Below are positions 46,055-54,114 of a stretch of DNA of 64,000 nucleotides, one piece after another. The notes under the pieces were generated by a model. It was not told the origin of the DNA. It saw only the letters and a program-made list of their open reading frames with translations, and did not search any database. Numbering within the stretch: position 1 is the first letter of the stretch; the number at the start of each line of letters is the position of its first letter. The stretch covers positions 248,001 through 312,000 of the forward strand of contig NZ_WRXN01000004.1 in assembly GCF_009758205.1 (NCBI RefSeq). The letters are read 5' to 3'. A program made the translations under genes and the position numbers. This DNA is from Chitinophaga tropicalis (GTDB taxonomy: Bacteria; Bacteroidota; Bacteroidia; Chitinophagales; Chitinophagaceae).

Positions 46055-48172
46055 TTATCGGACAAAAGCGGTGGCTACTCCTCCGTCGACGTTGATGACG
46101 TTTCCGGTGGATTTGTTGAGTAAGCCGCCGGTGATGACGAAGCAGGCGTTGGCAATGTCTTCCGGTAAGATGATCTGGTTAAGGAGGGTGCGTTTTGCGT
46201 AGTAGCCGGGCAGTTCTTCTACTGTGATGCCGTATGCTTTTGCACGTCCTGCGGCCCAGTCGCCCTCCCATATTTTGCTGTCTGCGATAACGGCGTCAGG
46301 GTTCACTACGTTTACACGGATACCGTCTTTGCCCAGTTCTGCAGCGTTGAGACGGCTGAGGTGTAACTGTGCGGCTTTTGCAGAGCCATAACCGGCGTTA
46401 TTAGGTCCGCTCATGAGGGCGTTCTTGCTGACAATATTGATCACATCGCCTCCCAGTTCCTGTTTGCGCATTACTTCTACACCTTGCTGGGTAACGAGGA
46501 ACTGGCCTTTTACCAGTACATCATATAAGAGGTCCCAATCTTTTTCGGTGTGTGCTTCGAGGGGCTTGGAGATGGAAAGGCCGGCGCAGTTCACTACCAG
46601 GTCTACTCCGCCGAAGGCGAGGCTGGCTACGTTAAACGCTTCATGTATATCGCCTGTTTTGGTAACGTCCAGGATGGCGGTGGCAAAAACGTCTTTACCG
46701 TATTGTTTTAAAAATTCTTCCCTGGCAGATTCCAGGCGGGAAGCGTCATTATCATTGATGATCACGCAGGCGCCTTCGTTGGCGAATTTTTTGGCGATAG
46801 CCTTGCCGATACCACCGGCGCTGCCAGTGATCAGGGCAATGCGGCCGGAAAGCGCTTTGGGCTTAGGCATACGCTGCAATTTTGCTTCTTCCAGCAGCCA
46901 GTATTCTATGTCAAAAGCTTCCTGTCTGGGTAAAGCTGTATATTCTGAAATGGCCTCCGCTCCTTTCATTACGTTGATAGCGTTGGTATAGAATTCTGCA
47001 GCTACCCTGGCGGTCTGTTTATCTTTTGAGAAAGCAAACATACCGATACCGGGATAGAGGATCACAACAGGGTTCGGGTCTCTGAGAGCCGGGCTGTTGG
47101 GATGGCGGCAGGTGTTGTAATAGTCGGTATACATCTGCCTGTATGCGGCGAATAATGGTTCCAGCTGTTGTTTCAGCGCCGGTACATCATCCAGGGATGC
47201 CTGAGGGTCCAGCGGCAATACCAGCGGGCTGATCTTGGTGCGCAGGAAGTGGTCGGGGCAGCTGGTGCCAAGGGGGGCCAGCCTGTCGAGATCGTTGGAG
47301 TTGATGAATTCCAGTACGCGGGGATCGTCAGTGAAATGTCCTACCATGCGGGTATGACCTGAACATAAGCCACGTAATACGGGAGCCAGGGCAGCGGCCT
47401 GTTTCTTTCTTACTTCGGCGGGAGGAGAAGTGATGCGTGTACCTCCGAATACGGGGCCTTTTTTGCCATAATGAGATTCGAGGTAAGCAGCGCAACGTTC
47501 TATTACTTCGAGGGTATTGATATAGCTTTCATAAGCTGTATCTCCCCAGGTGAAGAGGCCGTGAGAGCCCAGCATGATGCCCCTGATACCGGGGTTATCC
47601 TGCAGGCATTGTCTAAGCTGCAGTCCGAGATCGAAGCCCGGACGTTGCCAGGGCACCCATCCTATGGTACCGCCGAAGAGCTCTTCGGTGATGCGTTTGC
47701 CGTCTTTTGCAGCGGCGATGGCGATGGCGGCATCGGGATGCAGGTGGTCTATATGTTTGAATGGTAAGAAGCCGTGCAGAGGAGTGTCTATAGAAGGAGC
47801 TTTGGAGCTGAGGTCGAAGATGCAGTGGTTGAACAGTTCCACCATTTCATCTTCGTGTTCGATACCCCTGTAAATGTTTTCAAGGCTATGCAGTCTCTCT
47901 ACATACAAAGCTGCCAGGCCGCTGCGCTTCAGTGTGCCAAGATCGCCGCCGGAGCCTTTTACCCACATCACTTCTGTATCCTTTCCTGTCAGCGGATCTT
48001 TGGAGATCACCTTACAGGAGGTGTTGCCACCGCCGTAGTTGGTGAGTCTCAGATCGGCGCCCAGCAGGTTGGAGCGGTAGATCAGGAGGGCTACTTCGTC
48101 TCCTGCCAGCTCAGCTGCTTTCTTTTCATCCCACAGATAACTTACGTGCTTGAAATTGATTGTTGCAGACAT
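46055..48172 (-). CDS. Bifunctional rhamnulose-1-phosphate aldolase / lactaldehyde dehydrogenase (RhaEW type)
   Basis: 705 residues, two enzymes in one chain. The class II aldolase/adducin domain (about 1-415) has GGNTSCK, HGFLPFKHIDHLHPDA with metal His residues, and GIMLGSHGLFTWGD. The short-chain dehydrogenase (about 440-705) has the NAD loop TGSAGGIG (449-456) and active-site YGSAKAAQ. It splits L-rhamnulose 1-phosphate to dihydroxyacetone phosphate and L-lactaldehyde; the dehydrogenase half is thought to oxidise lactaldehyde to L-lactate, which suits the lutABC genes downstream. It lies 35 bases after rhaT. Confidence 0.93.
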   Translation of the reverse strand: MSATINFKHVSYLWDEKKAAELAGDEVALLIYRSNLLGADLRLTNYGGGNTSCKVISKDPLTGKDTEVMWVKGSGGDLGTLKRSGLAALYVERLHSLENIYRGIEHEDEMVELFNHCIFDLSSKAPSIDTPLHGFLPFKHIDHLHPDAAIAIAAAKDGKRITEELFGGTIGWVPWQRPGFDLGLQLRQCLQDNPGIRGIMLGSHGLFTWGDTAYESYINTLEVIERCAAYLESHYGKKGPVFGGTRITSPPAEVRKKQAAALAPVLRGLCSGHTRMVGHFTDDPRVLEFINSNDLDRLAPLGTSCPDHFLRTKISPLVLPLDPQASLDDVPALKQQLEPLFAAYRQMYTDYYNTCRHPNSPALRDPNPVVILYPGIGMFAFSKDKQTARVAAEFYTNAINVMKGAEAISEYTALPRQEAFDIEYWLLEEAKLQRMPKPKALSGRIALITGSAGGIGKAIAKKFANEGACVIINDNDASRLESAREEFLKQYGKDVFATAILDVTKTGDIHEAFNVASLAFGGVDLVVNCAGLSISKPLEAHTEKDWDLLYDVLVKGQFLVTQQGVEVMRKQELGGDVINIVSKNALMSGPNNAGYGSAKAAQLHLSRLNAAELGKDGIRVNVVNPDAVIADSKIWEGDWAAGRAKAYGITVEELPGYYAKRTLLNQIILPEDIANACFVITGGLLNKSTGNVINVDGGVATAFVR

Positions 48173-48207
48173 ATTCTTGCTTTATTTATTATTGTTTTTA
48201 TAGTTCG

Positions 48208-49266
48208 TTAGTCAGTCAGCGAATTACCGAATCCAACCAGCAGCACTGACATCATAATGGTGATGACACCGAGGAGGATGGTAGTGAATGTTCTGGTGCT
48301 GACGCCTTTCCATTCCCGCAGGGTGATACCCCATAAGCTGGAGATCATAATGATAAATGCCATATGCAGGATCCAGGAGCTGGCGCCATTTCCCAGCTTG
48401 CTTTCTCCCATACCGTAGAAGAAGAACTGGAAGAACCAGGTGGTACCCGCCAGAGCAGCAAAGAAATAGTTGCCGGCCAGCGGAGTTTCTTTGTTGATGT
48501 AATCGCCAAAGGATTTGTTGCGGATGTTGAGCAGCAGGCACCAGAAAAGATTAGTGGTAAGCCCACCCCATAACAACACTACAAAGATCACGTTGTTCTG
48601 GAAAAGCGGGTTGCTGCCCTGTTCTACCGCTATGGCTGCCATTGGTTTGCCGGCTTCGATACCGAAGTTGAAGCAGGCGCTGAGAATGCCGGATACAGTA
48701 GCTACTATAAGTCCTTTGCGCAGGTTAAATTCCTGTATGCTTTGTTTTTTCTGATCTTCTGAAAGTTCTCTTTCTTTCATGACACCTGCTGCACCGCAGA
48801 TGGCAATGCCGAGAAGGCAAACCACTACGCCGGCCAGGACAAGGAGTCCACCGTTGCTGCGCAGCATAGCTGAGAAAGTATGTGTTGTATCGCTGGTGAA
48901 AAGATCCCGGTATACGGGAGGTATTAAAGAGCCAAAGGCCGAGGTATAGCCCAGGGCTACGGACATGCCGAGTGACATGCCGAGGTATCTCATGGCGAGG
49001 CCGAATGTCAGACCACCTATCCCCCATAATACTCCCATAAAATAGGTCCAGAAGAGCGTATTGGAATCAGTGGCGCGGATGATACTGAGGAAATCAGGTA
49101 CTGTGATCCAGGCGGCGAGGAAAGGGACTATTAACCAGGAGAAGAAGCCTCCTACTATCCAGTAACTTTCCCAGGCCCAGTTTCTTACTTTCTTGAAAGG
49201 GATATAGAAACTGCCTGAGGCAAAGCCTCCGATAAAATGAAAGAAAACGCCTAAAATAGCTTGCAT
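48208..49266 (-). CDS. rhaT: L-rhamnose:proton symporter
   Basis: 352 residues with about ten membrane helices in a DMT-like RhaT fold. Start MQAILGVFFHFIGGFASGSFYIPFKKVRNW is the conserved RhaT N-terminus; LRYLGMSLGMSVALGYTSAFG is also typical. It imports L-rhamnose with a proton. First gene of the operon; a -7 box lies 38-45 bases upstream of the start and a GGTTTAAACC palindrome (49284-49293) lies between them. Confidence 0.93.
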   Translation of the reverse strand: MQAILGVFFHFIGGFASGSFYIPFKKVRNWAWESYWIVGGFFSWLIVPFLAAWITVPDFLSIIRATDSNTLFWTYFMGVLWGIGGLTFGLAMRYLGMSLGMSVALGYTSAFGSLIPPVYRDLFTSDTTHTFSAMLRSNGGLLVLAGVVVCLLGIAICGAAGVMKERELSEDQKKQSIQEFNLRKGLIVATVSGILSACFNFGIEAGKPMAAIAVEQGSNPLFQNNVIFVVLLWGGLTTNLFWCLLLNIRNKSFGDYINKETPLAGNYFFAALAGTTWFFQFFFYGMGESKLGNGASSWILHMAFIIMISSLWGITLREWKGVSTRTFTTILLGVITIMMSVLLVGFGNSLTD

Positions 49267-49303
49267 AATTGTGGAATTGTTTGGTTTAAACCGTGGATTA
49301 AAT

Positions 49304-49311
49304 CAAATATA
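49304..49311 (-). promoter_or_regulatory. Candidate -7 box for the rhamnose operon (TATATTTG)
   Basis: Minus-strand TATATTTG with a GTTG about 16 bases further upstream as a weak -33. The predicted start site lies just before a GGTTTAAACC palindrome (49284-49293), which could be an operator. Confidence 0.5.
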
Positions 49312-49400
49312 GGGAAAGGGGTATGTGCAACTGTCCTATACCTACCTATTTGGGAAGATGTAGTATCTCAATTATGATTTTGGGTTGAGGTATAATTTGA

Positions 49401-49500
49401 AAGAATTGCTCAAAAACGGGGTTTCGCCTTCGGCAAAACCCCGTTTTTGAGAAGGATTTTTTGCGCTGCGCACAGCTGTTTTTTTTGATAGAGGGGGGAG
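49401..49500. repeat. Dispersed composite repeat, copy 2
   Basis: Lead-in AAGAATTGCTCAAAAAC; hairpin 49410-49451 with arms TCAAAAACGGGGTTT / AAACCCCGTTTTTGA and tip GCCTTCGGC; then GAGAAGGATTTTTTGCGCTGCGC, CAGCTGTTTTTTTTGA. It lies in the gap between divergent rhaT and the hypothetical gene at 49610. Confidence 0.8.
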
Positions 49501-49609
49501 GCTGTGTGTGGTGATTTTTTTAATGAGGGGGATATAGTGAGATGAGTAAAAAACGTATATTCGCAGTCCTTTCTCATAACTATACTTCAGAGCAAGGTTA
49601 ACCCCTTCA

Positions 49610-50077
49610 ATGTTTCAGGAATTTTTATCATTTAACTTAAACACATTGTTTATGCGTGGAAGTATCAGGCGTAAGAAATCGAAACCAGTCATTTTAGATC
49701 CATTGGATGTACCTACAAGATTAAAAGAACTATCTAAGCTACAGGATGGCTGGCTGAACGGCCGGGGTATTGCATTAAACCGCAGTCATCTTCTCTGGTT
49801 CTCCGATATATTTGAAGAAAATTATGATCATTCGCTACCACGGCCTTTTTTATTTCCGACGGCAGAAGGCGGGCTTCAGGCGGAATGGCTGATAGATGTT
49901 TATTCAGCAAGTATGAATATTGATCTATTCAAAAAGATAGGGGTCTACACATGTCCTGATCCTCTTAGCCAGGATATTGATGAGGCAATACTTGATCTCA
50001 ATGAGATACAGGGATGGAAAACGCTGAATCAAAAATTAACTGTGCTCACTAACAAAAACAACAATGAAAGTTCTTAA
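49610..50077 (+). CDS. Hypothetical protein, 155 residues
   Basis: I do not recognise a named family. The protein is soluble and mixed alpha/beta, with no signal peptide. A central block looks conserved in style: LSKLQDGWLNGRGIALN, then PRPFLFPTAEGGLQAEWLID, which reads like a compact domain with an invariant GG-AEW turn. Coding is supported by a clean ATG, a hairpin terminator right after the stop and no better frame on either strand. It stands alone; the 5' region holds a dispersed repeat. It may be cargo, a TA-like component or a phage-derived small protein; none can be shown. Confidence 0.7.
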   Translation: MFQEFLSFNLNTLFMRGSIRRKKSKPVILDPLDVPTRLKELSKLQDGWLNGRGIALNRSHLLWFSDIFEENYDHSLPRPFLFPTAEGGLQAEWLIDVYSASMNIDLFKKIGVYTCPDPLSQDIDEAILDLNEIQGWKTLNQKLTVLTNKNNNESS

Positions 50078-50085
50078 AAAATAAA

Positions 50086-50114
50086 GGGACCGGCTTCAAA
50101 AGAAGGCCGGCCCC
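50086..50114 (+). terminator. Hairpin terminator after the 155-residue hypothetical protein
   Basis: GGGACCGGCTTC paired with GAAGGCCGGCCCC around AAAA, with one bulge and one mismatch. It lies between convergent genes and may serve both. Confidence 0.6.
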
Positions 50115-50137
50115 TGTTCTCTGCATAAAATATCTTA

Positions 50138-50725
50138 TCAGTATACTACTTTAATATCTGCTGTAATAGTTTCCAATCCCATTGATTTCACTTTGATCAC
50201 ACCTTTCTTGCCATAACCATTCTGGAACAGGATCAGCACAGGCAGGTCTGTTGAAGCAAAGCTGCCATCATCTGTAGCGATAGTCTGTTTGTTAAGCGTA
50301 GCGGCATGTGACAGTGTATCAAACGCGCTGACAGCCAGGACACTATCCGGTACGGTGTTACGTACAAGCGTAGTGGTGACACCGGGGAGTTTCAGATCGA
50401 AAGAAGGATCGTTCACACTGGCAAAGAACATAGAAGAAGAGCCAAAGTTTATAAAGGCCAGGTCCAGGTATTTACCTATGCTATCCGGTACATTGTCAGT
50501 ATATACCTTCCCTTTAATAGTAGAAAATACACGGCCATATGTTTCACTACCAGGCAGTAATGCAAACTGTACACTACTATAGCTGACAATACTATCTTTC
50601 TTTGTATTGGGAGGTGTTGAAGTAGAATCTTCCGGATCTGTGTTACCATCGATACCGGATTCCTTTGAACAGGCGGTGTAAGCGAGGGCAAAGGCTGCCA
50701 TCAGCAGCAGTAGATATCTTTTCAT
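50138..50725 (-). CDS. Lipoprotein of unknown function
   Basis: 195 residues from the ATG at 50725. That start gives a clean lipoprotein signal (MKRYLLLLMAAFALAYTACSK, lipobox YTAC), and a -7 box lies 25 bases upstream; an ATG at 50830 would bury both. The mature part begins with a Ser/Thr/Pro/Asp linker, then a beta-rich domain (QFALLPGSETYGRV to the C-terminus) reminiscent of DUF4397-type lipoproteins of Bacteroidota. It should be anchored in the envelope. Role unknown. Confidence 0.72.
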   Translation of the reverse strand: MKRYLLLLMAAFALAYTACSKESGIDGNTDPEDSTSTPPNTKKDSIVSYSSVQFALLPGSETYGRVFSTIKGKVYTDNVPDSIGKYLDLAFINFGSSSMFFASVNDPSFDLKLPGVTTTLVRNTVPDSVLAVSAFDTLSHAATLNKQTIATDDGSFASTDLPVLILFQNGYGKKGVIKVKSMGLETITADIKVVY

Positions 50726-50749
50726 AGGATAGGATTCTGTTATTTGGGG

Positions 50750-50757
50750 CAAATATA
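50750..50757 (-). promoter_or_regulatory. Candidate -7 box for the lipoprotein gene (TATATTTG)
   Basis: Exact TAnnTTTG match on the minus strand, 25 bases upstream of the chosen ATG. No convincing TTTG -33. Its position helps choose the shorter start. Confidence 0.45.
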
Positions 50758-50810
50758 TAGAAAAATTATCATTTTTAGGAGCGGTTGAGTTTTTGCGAAG
50801 GATGGTTGAG

Positions 50811-50827
50811 GGGAATTGCTCAAAAAA
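50811..50827. repeat. Dispersed repeat lead-in, copy 3
   Basis: GGGAATTGCTCAAAAAA, identical to 57354-57370 and 62273-62289, here followed by CATTCATGAACATGG, not a GCCTTCGGC hairpin. Confidence 0.75.
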
Positions 50828-51003
50828 CATTCATGAACATGGTTCACAAAGGAGGATGAAAATCTTAATTCCCGACAGAAGAACATTCTATTAACACCAA
50901 ATTGTAAACTTCAAACAGGATTGTCTAACAGAAGTGTAAATCTATATTAGGACTATACCGGGCAATACCCGTGGCGCTAAAGTGCTACCGCAATACATAC
51001 ACT

Positions 51004-51047
51004 AAACATGCTTAAAACATGCCTGAAAGATACTTGAAACATACTTG
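51004..51047. repeat. Four tandem 11-bp units
   Basis: AAACATGCTTA, AAACATGCCTG, AAAGATACTTG, AAACATACTTG in direct succession, one unit per DNA helical turn, just beyond the 3' end of the PAS kinase gene. Confidence 0.7.
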
Positions 51048-51078
51048 AAAGGTGGAGTTGAGGGGAAGCGGCTGAAAT

Positions 51079-52704
51079 TTAAGTGGCCAGAGGCAAGATC
51101 ACAACGAAAGTAGCCCCCTGCCCTTCTTCAGATTCAGCGTAGATCACGCCGTGATGGGCAATCACTATTTTCTGGCAAAGCGCCAACCCGATACCACTAC
51201 CTTCATACTCTCCTCTGCCATGTAACCGCTGGAAGATCACGAAGATCTTTTTAGCGTAGGCAGGGGCGAAACCGATACCATTATCCTTTATCCTGATCTC
51301 ACAATAAGCTGTACCATTCTGCAATTGCGGGTGGCTATCAATCTCTCCCTGTTCCAGTAAACGGGAGCTGATCTCTATTACCGGCGGTACCTCCTTCCTG
51401 GAGAACTTCAGCGCATTACTCAACAGGTTCTGGAACAACTGGTTCATATGCAAGGGAATACCGATTATCATGCAAAGTCCGTCTGTTATGATACTGGCAT
51501 TTTTCTGCTGTATAAGAACATCCACATCCACCAATACCTGTTGTAAAACCTTCTGCAGATCTATCTTTTCAAACAGATGGTCCTGGCGGGACACGCGGGA
51601 GAAAGCCAGCAGGTCCTGGATCAGCGTGGTCATACGCGTAGCTGCATTCCTGATAATATCAAGGTTACGCACGCCATTTTCATTCAGCTGGTCCCTGTAT
51701 TTATCCTGTAATAATGCGGAGAACATATTGATCTTCCGTAATGGCTCCTGCAGATCATGACTGGCTACATAGGCAAACTGCTCCAGGTTCTGGTTAACTA
51801 TATTGAGATCTATATTCGCTTTTTTCAGCTCACTGGTCCGGATTTCCACTAACCGTTCCAGTTCCTGCTCATTATCCATCAGGAGGGCAAGCAGTTTCTG
51901 TTGTTCTTTCTGTGCATTGACTTCTACGCGAAGATCGTGGAGGGAAGCGCCGCGACCTATCACTTTCCCGCTTACAGGATCTGCAATCTCTGCAAAGTGA
52001 GCGCGGAAGGGTATTCTTTCTTTTGTGGTAAGATGCTGTAAATGCAGGATACCTGACCATTTACCGTTTTTTGCCAGTTCCTGGTAAGCCACTTCGGCTG
52101 TTTTAAAATCTTCGGGAGAATACACAGCACTGGTGGGCAGTTGAGTAATATCTGTATCCGGCGAAATTCCCAGCAGTTCTCTGCCATGGGGATTGATATA
52201 ATAGAATTTATTTGAAGTATCTGCAGTACCCATGAAGTCCTGGCTGTTCTCTACGAGGGAAAAGAGTACCTGCTGGAGTTCCTGGGCTTTCATTTCGGGG
52301 GTAATGTCCTGCAGGGCGCCGGCAAAGCGGTAGGCGACTCCTTCTGCATTGAAATAGGCGGTACCCATGCAATGCAGCCAGCGCAGTTTGCCATCGTCAG
52401 CGCCAATGGTACGGAAGCGGGCCTGGTACTTACCGGTGCTTTTCTTCCTGAGGGTGGCGGCTATTGCTTCGATGACTGATGGCCTGTCGTCCGGATGAAC
52501 GTATTGCAGTAACTCTTCGTAAGTGATATCTCCTCCGCTGGCAAAGCCGCATAGTTCACGGCAACGGTCATCCCAGGATATCGTTCCTTTGACGGGGTCC
52601 ATGTCCCAGATACCAAGACCAGCCGAAAGTAACGCAAAGCGCATCCATTCATTATCTTCCTTGTAAAATGCCGGATCCTGAGCCGGCTCTCTCCTTTCTT
52701 TCAT
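51079..52704 (-). CDS. Cytoplasmic PAS-domain sensor histidine kinase
   Basis: 541 residues from the ATG at 52704; a longer frame needs a TTG start. Order: PAS_3-type domain starting LSAGLGIWDMDPVKG with YVHPDDRPS, then a PAC segment, a second PAS (LVENSQDFMGTADTSNKFYYINP), and a short coiled coil. HisKA follows with phospho-acceptor His in VASHDLQEPLRK (residue 316), then HATPase with NLLSNALKFS, DNGIGFAP and GSGIGLALC. There are no membrane helices and no receiver, so it probably senses a cytoplasmic or redox cue and signals to a response regulator not seen here. It is not in an obvious operon. Confidence 0.92.
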   Translation of the reverse strand: MKERREPAQDPAFYKEDNEWMRFALLSAGLGIWDMDPVKGTISWDDRCRELCGFASGGDITYEELLQYVHPDDRPSVIEAIAATLRKKSTGKYQARFRTIGADDGKLRWLHCMGTAYFNAEGVAYRFAGALQDITPEMKAQELQQVLFSLVENSQDFMGTADTSNKFYYINPHGRELLGISPDTDITQLPTSAVYSPEDFKTAEVAYQELAKNGKWSGILHLQHLTTKERIPFRAHFAEIADPVSGKVIGRGASLHDLRVEVNAQKEQQKLLALLMDNEQELERLVEIRTSELKKANIDLNIVNQNLEQFAYVASHDLQEPLRKINMFSALLQDKYRDQLNENGVRNLDIIRNAATRMTTLIQDLLAFSRVSRQDHLFEKIDLQKVLQQVLVDVDVLIQQKNASIITDGLCMIIGIPLHMNQLFQNLLSNALKFSRKEVPPVIEISSRLLEQGEIDSHPQLQNGTAYCEIRIKDNGIGFAPAYAKKIFVIFQRLHGRGEYEGSGIGLALCQKIVIAHHGVIYAESEEGQGATFVVILPLAT

Positions 52705-52791
52705 CGGGTTATTGCTGACAATTTTGACTCTGTTCCAATATAAAAGAACGACAATTATCTGCAAATAATATATTGAATGGCGGTAAATAAT

Positions 52792-53820
52792 TTATGCCAT
52801 TACCCGGGGCGCCAGGTCAAAAGCTTCGGCCAGGAGCTCATAAGAGCGGAAACGGTCTTCTGCCTTATCTGCCATGGTTGCAATCACTATTTCATCTACG
52901 CCATAATCATCCGCCAGTTTCTGTAACCTTTCCTTCACCCTGTCAGGTGTACCTGCTACCATCCTGCCCCTGTTCTGCATAACACGCTGCCATTCCATAT
53001 CTGTGTATTCATAATCACGTACTTCTTCATACGTGGGATATACATCAAAATTACCTTTCTCAAAGCTTAACAGGCGATAGTCCATCATTGCCTGCAGCTC
53101 ATCTGCTTTTTCCTGAGTATCGGCACAGAAAACGAAAATGCCTACACTTGCTTCCGGCTGAGGAAGGAAGCGGGAAGGCCTGAATTTCTCCTTATATGCT
53201 TTTACTGCCTGCGGGCCACCAACAGGATAAATGAAATGGGCAAAGGATAGGGCCCAGCCCTGACGGGCGGCCAGCAATCCACTTTCTCCGCTGGAAGTCA
53301 GCATCCAGAGGCCGGGATAAGTATCTATATGAGGAATGGCTTTTACCTTTTCGTGTACGGTGCCGGGCTCAGAGGAATCTGAGAGGTAAGCTTCCAGATC
53401 GTTGATCTGCTGGACAAACTCACGCGGTTCAAAATTGTTGGAGGGGTTGAGTATATGCGCGGTGAGGCGGTCGCCACCGGGAGCCCGGCCAATACCAAGG
53501 TCTATACGCCCGGGATACAACGCCTCCAGTAAGCGGAAGTTCTCTGCTACTTTCAGGGTGCTGTGGTTGGGGAGCATCACTCCTCCTGATCCGAGCCTGA
53601 TATGTTTAGTAGCGGCGCCGAGACGGGCTATCAGTATTTCCGGGGAAGCGCCGGCGAGCGATCTTGTATTGTGATGCTCGGAAAGCCAGTAGCGGGTGAA
53701 GCCCAGCTTATCTGCCAGCTGAGCCAGTTTTACGCTTTCTTCCAGGGCTTCTACTGCGTTGCTGCCACGGCGAATGGGGGATTGATCTAAAACGCTGAGT
53801 CGTATTTTCCTGTTGGTCAT
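52792..53820 (-). CDS. LLM-class flavin-dependent oxidoreductase
   Basis: 342 residues, bacterial luciferase-like TIM barrel (MsnO8 subgroup style). Landmarks are SVLDQSPIRRG, YWLSEHHNTRSLAG, GSGGVMLPNHSTLKVAENFRLLE and GRIDLGIGRAPGG. Such proteins use FMNH2 or F420 and oxygen to act on small organic compounds; the substrate is unknown. The gene is a single unit with a -7 box upstream. Its stop lies 87 bases before the PAS kinase start. Confidence 0.9.
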   Translation of the reverse strand: MTNRKIRLSVLDQSPIRRGSNAVEALEESVKLAQLADKLGFTRYWLSEHHNTRSLAGASPEILIARLGAATKHIRLGSGGVMLPNHSTLKVAENFRLLEALYPGRIDLGIGRAPGGDRLTAHILNPSNNFEPREFVQQINDLEAYLSDSSEPGTVHEKVKAIPHIDTYPGLWMLTSSGESGLLAARQGWALSFAHFIYPVGGPQAVKAYKEKFRPSRFLPQPEASVGIFVFCADTQEKADELQAMMDYRLLSFEKGNFDVYPTYEEVRDYEYTDMEWQRVMQNRGRMVAGTPDRVKERLQKLADDYGVDEIVIATMADKAEDRFRSYELLAEAFDLAPRVMA

Positions 53821-53855
53821 GATAGTTCTATTGATTAATTCCAGAATATTCGTTC

Positions 53856-53863
53856 CAAAATTA
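53856..53863 (-). promoter_or_regulatory. Candidate -7 box for the flavin oxidoreductase (TAATTTTG)
   Basis: Minus-strand TAATTTTG fits TAnnTTTG and lies about 35 bases upstream of the ATG. No clear -33 element. Confidence 0.4.
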
Positions 53864-53998
53864 AGGAATTAAATCGGGATTTATCGATAAGTCTGGTTGG
53901 TTTTAGTTTTTTGTGGGAGGGAGTTAGCTGGTGGAAGGATTAGGGAGAAGGTTGATTGAAAATAGTTTAGGAAAGAAGAAGAAGTTTTAGGGAGAAGA

Positions 53999-54094
53999 GT
54001 TGGCCGGCCTGCTGCCGGTTGGAGGGAATAGCAAAAGCGATTTTTTGCGAGGGCGATTTTTTTTGAGAAGGGGCAACCGGCCTTCGGCCGGTTG
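53999..54094. repeat. Dispersed hairpin repeat, copy 4 (CCGGC type)
   Basis: A 21-base perfect palindromic hairpin at 54074-54094 (CAACCGGCC / GGCCGGTTG, loop TTC) is identical to 62336-62356. A decayed partner TTGGCCGGCCTGCTGCCGGTTGG precedes it at about 53999-54022, with GCGATTTTTTGCGAGGGCGATTTTTTTTGAGAAGG between. The neighbouring 53.9-54.0 kb is purine-rich. Confidence 0.75.
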
Positions 54095-54114
54095 GAGATA
54101 TTTTCTGAAGTTTT

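Larger units (their letters stand above)
50726..51078. other. Intergenic region between lipoprotein and PAS kinase genes
   Basis: Holds a -7 box, one copy of the 17-base dispersed-repeat lead-in and a short 11-bp tandem repeat. No gene is seen. Confidence 0.6.

Noticed and set aside
50726..50830. Upstream ATG extension of the lipoprotein gene
   Set aside because: It would place 35 residues before a clear lipoprotein signal and cover the -7 box.
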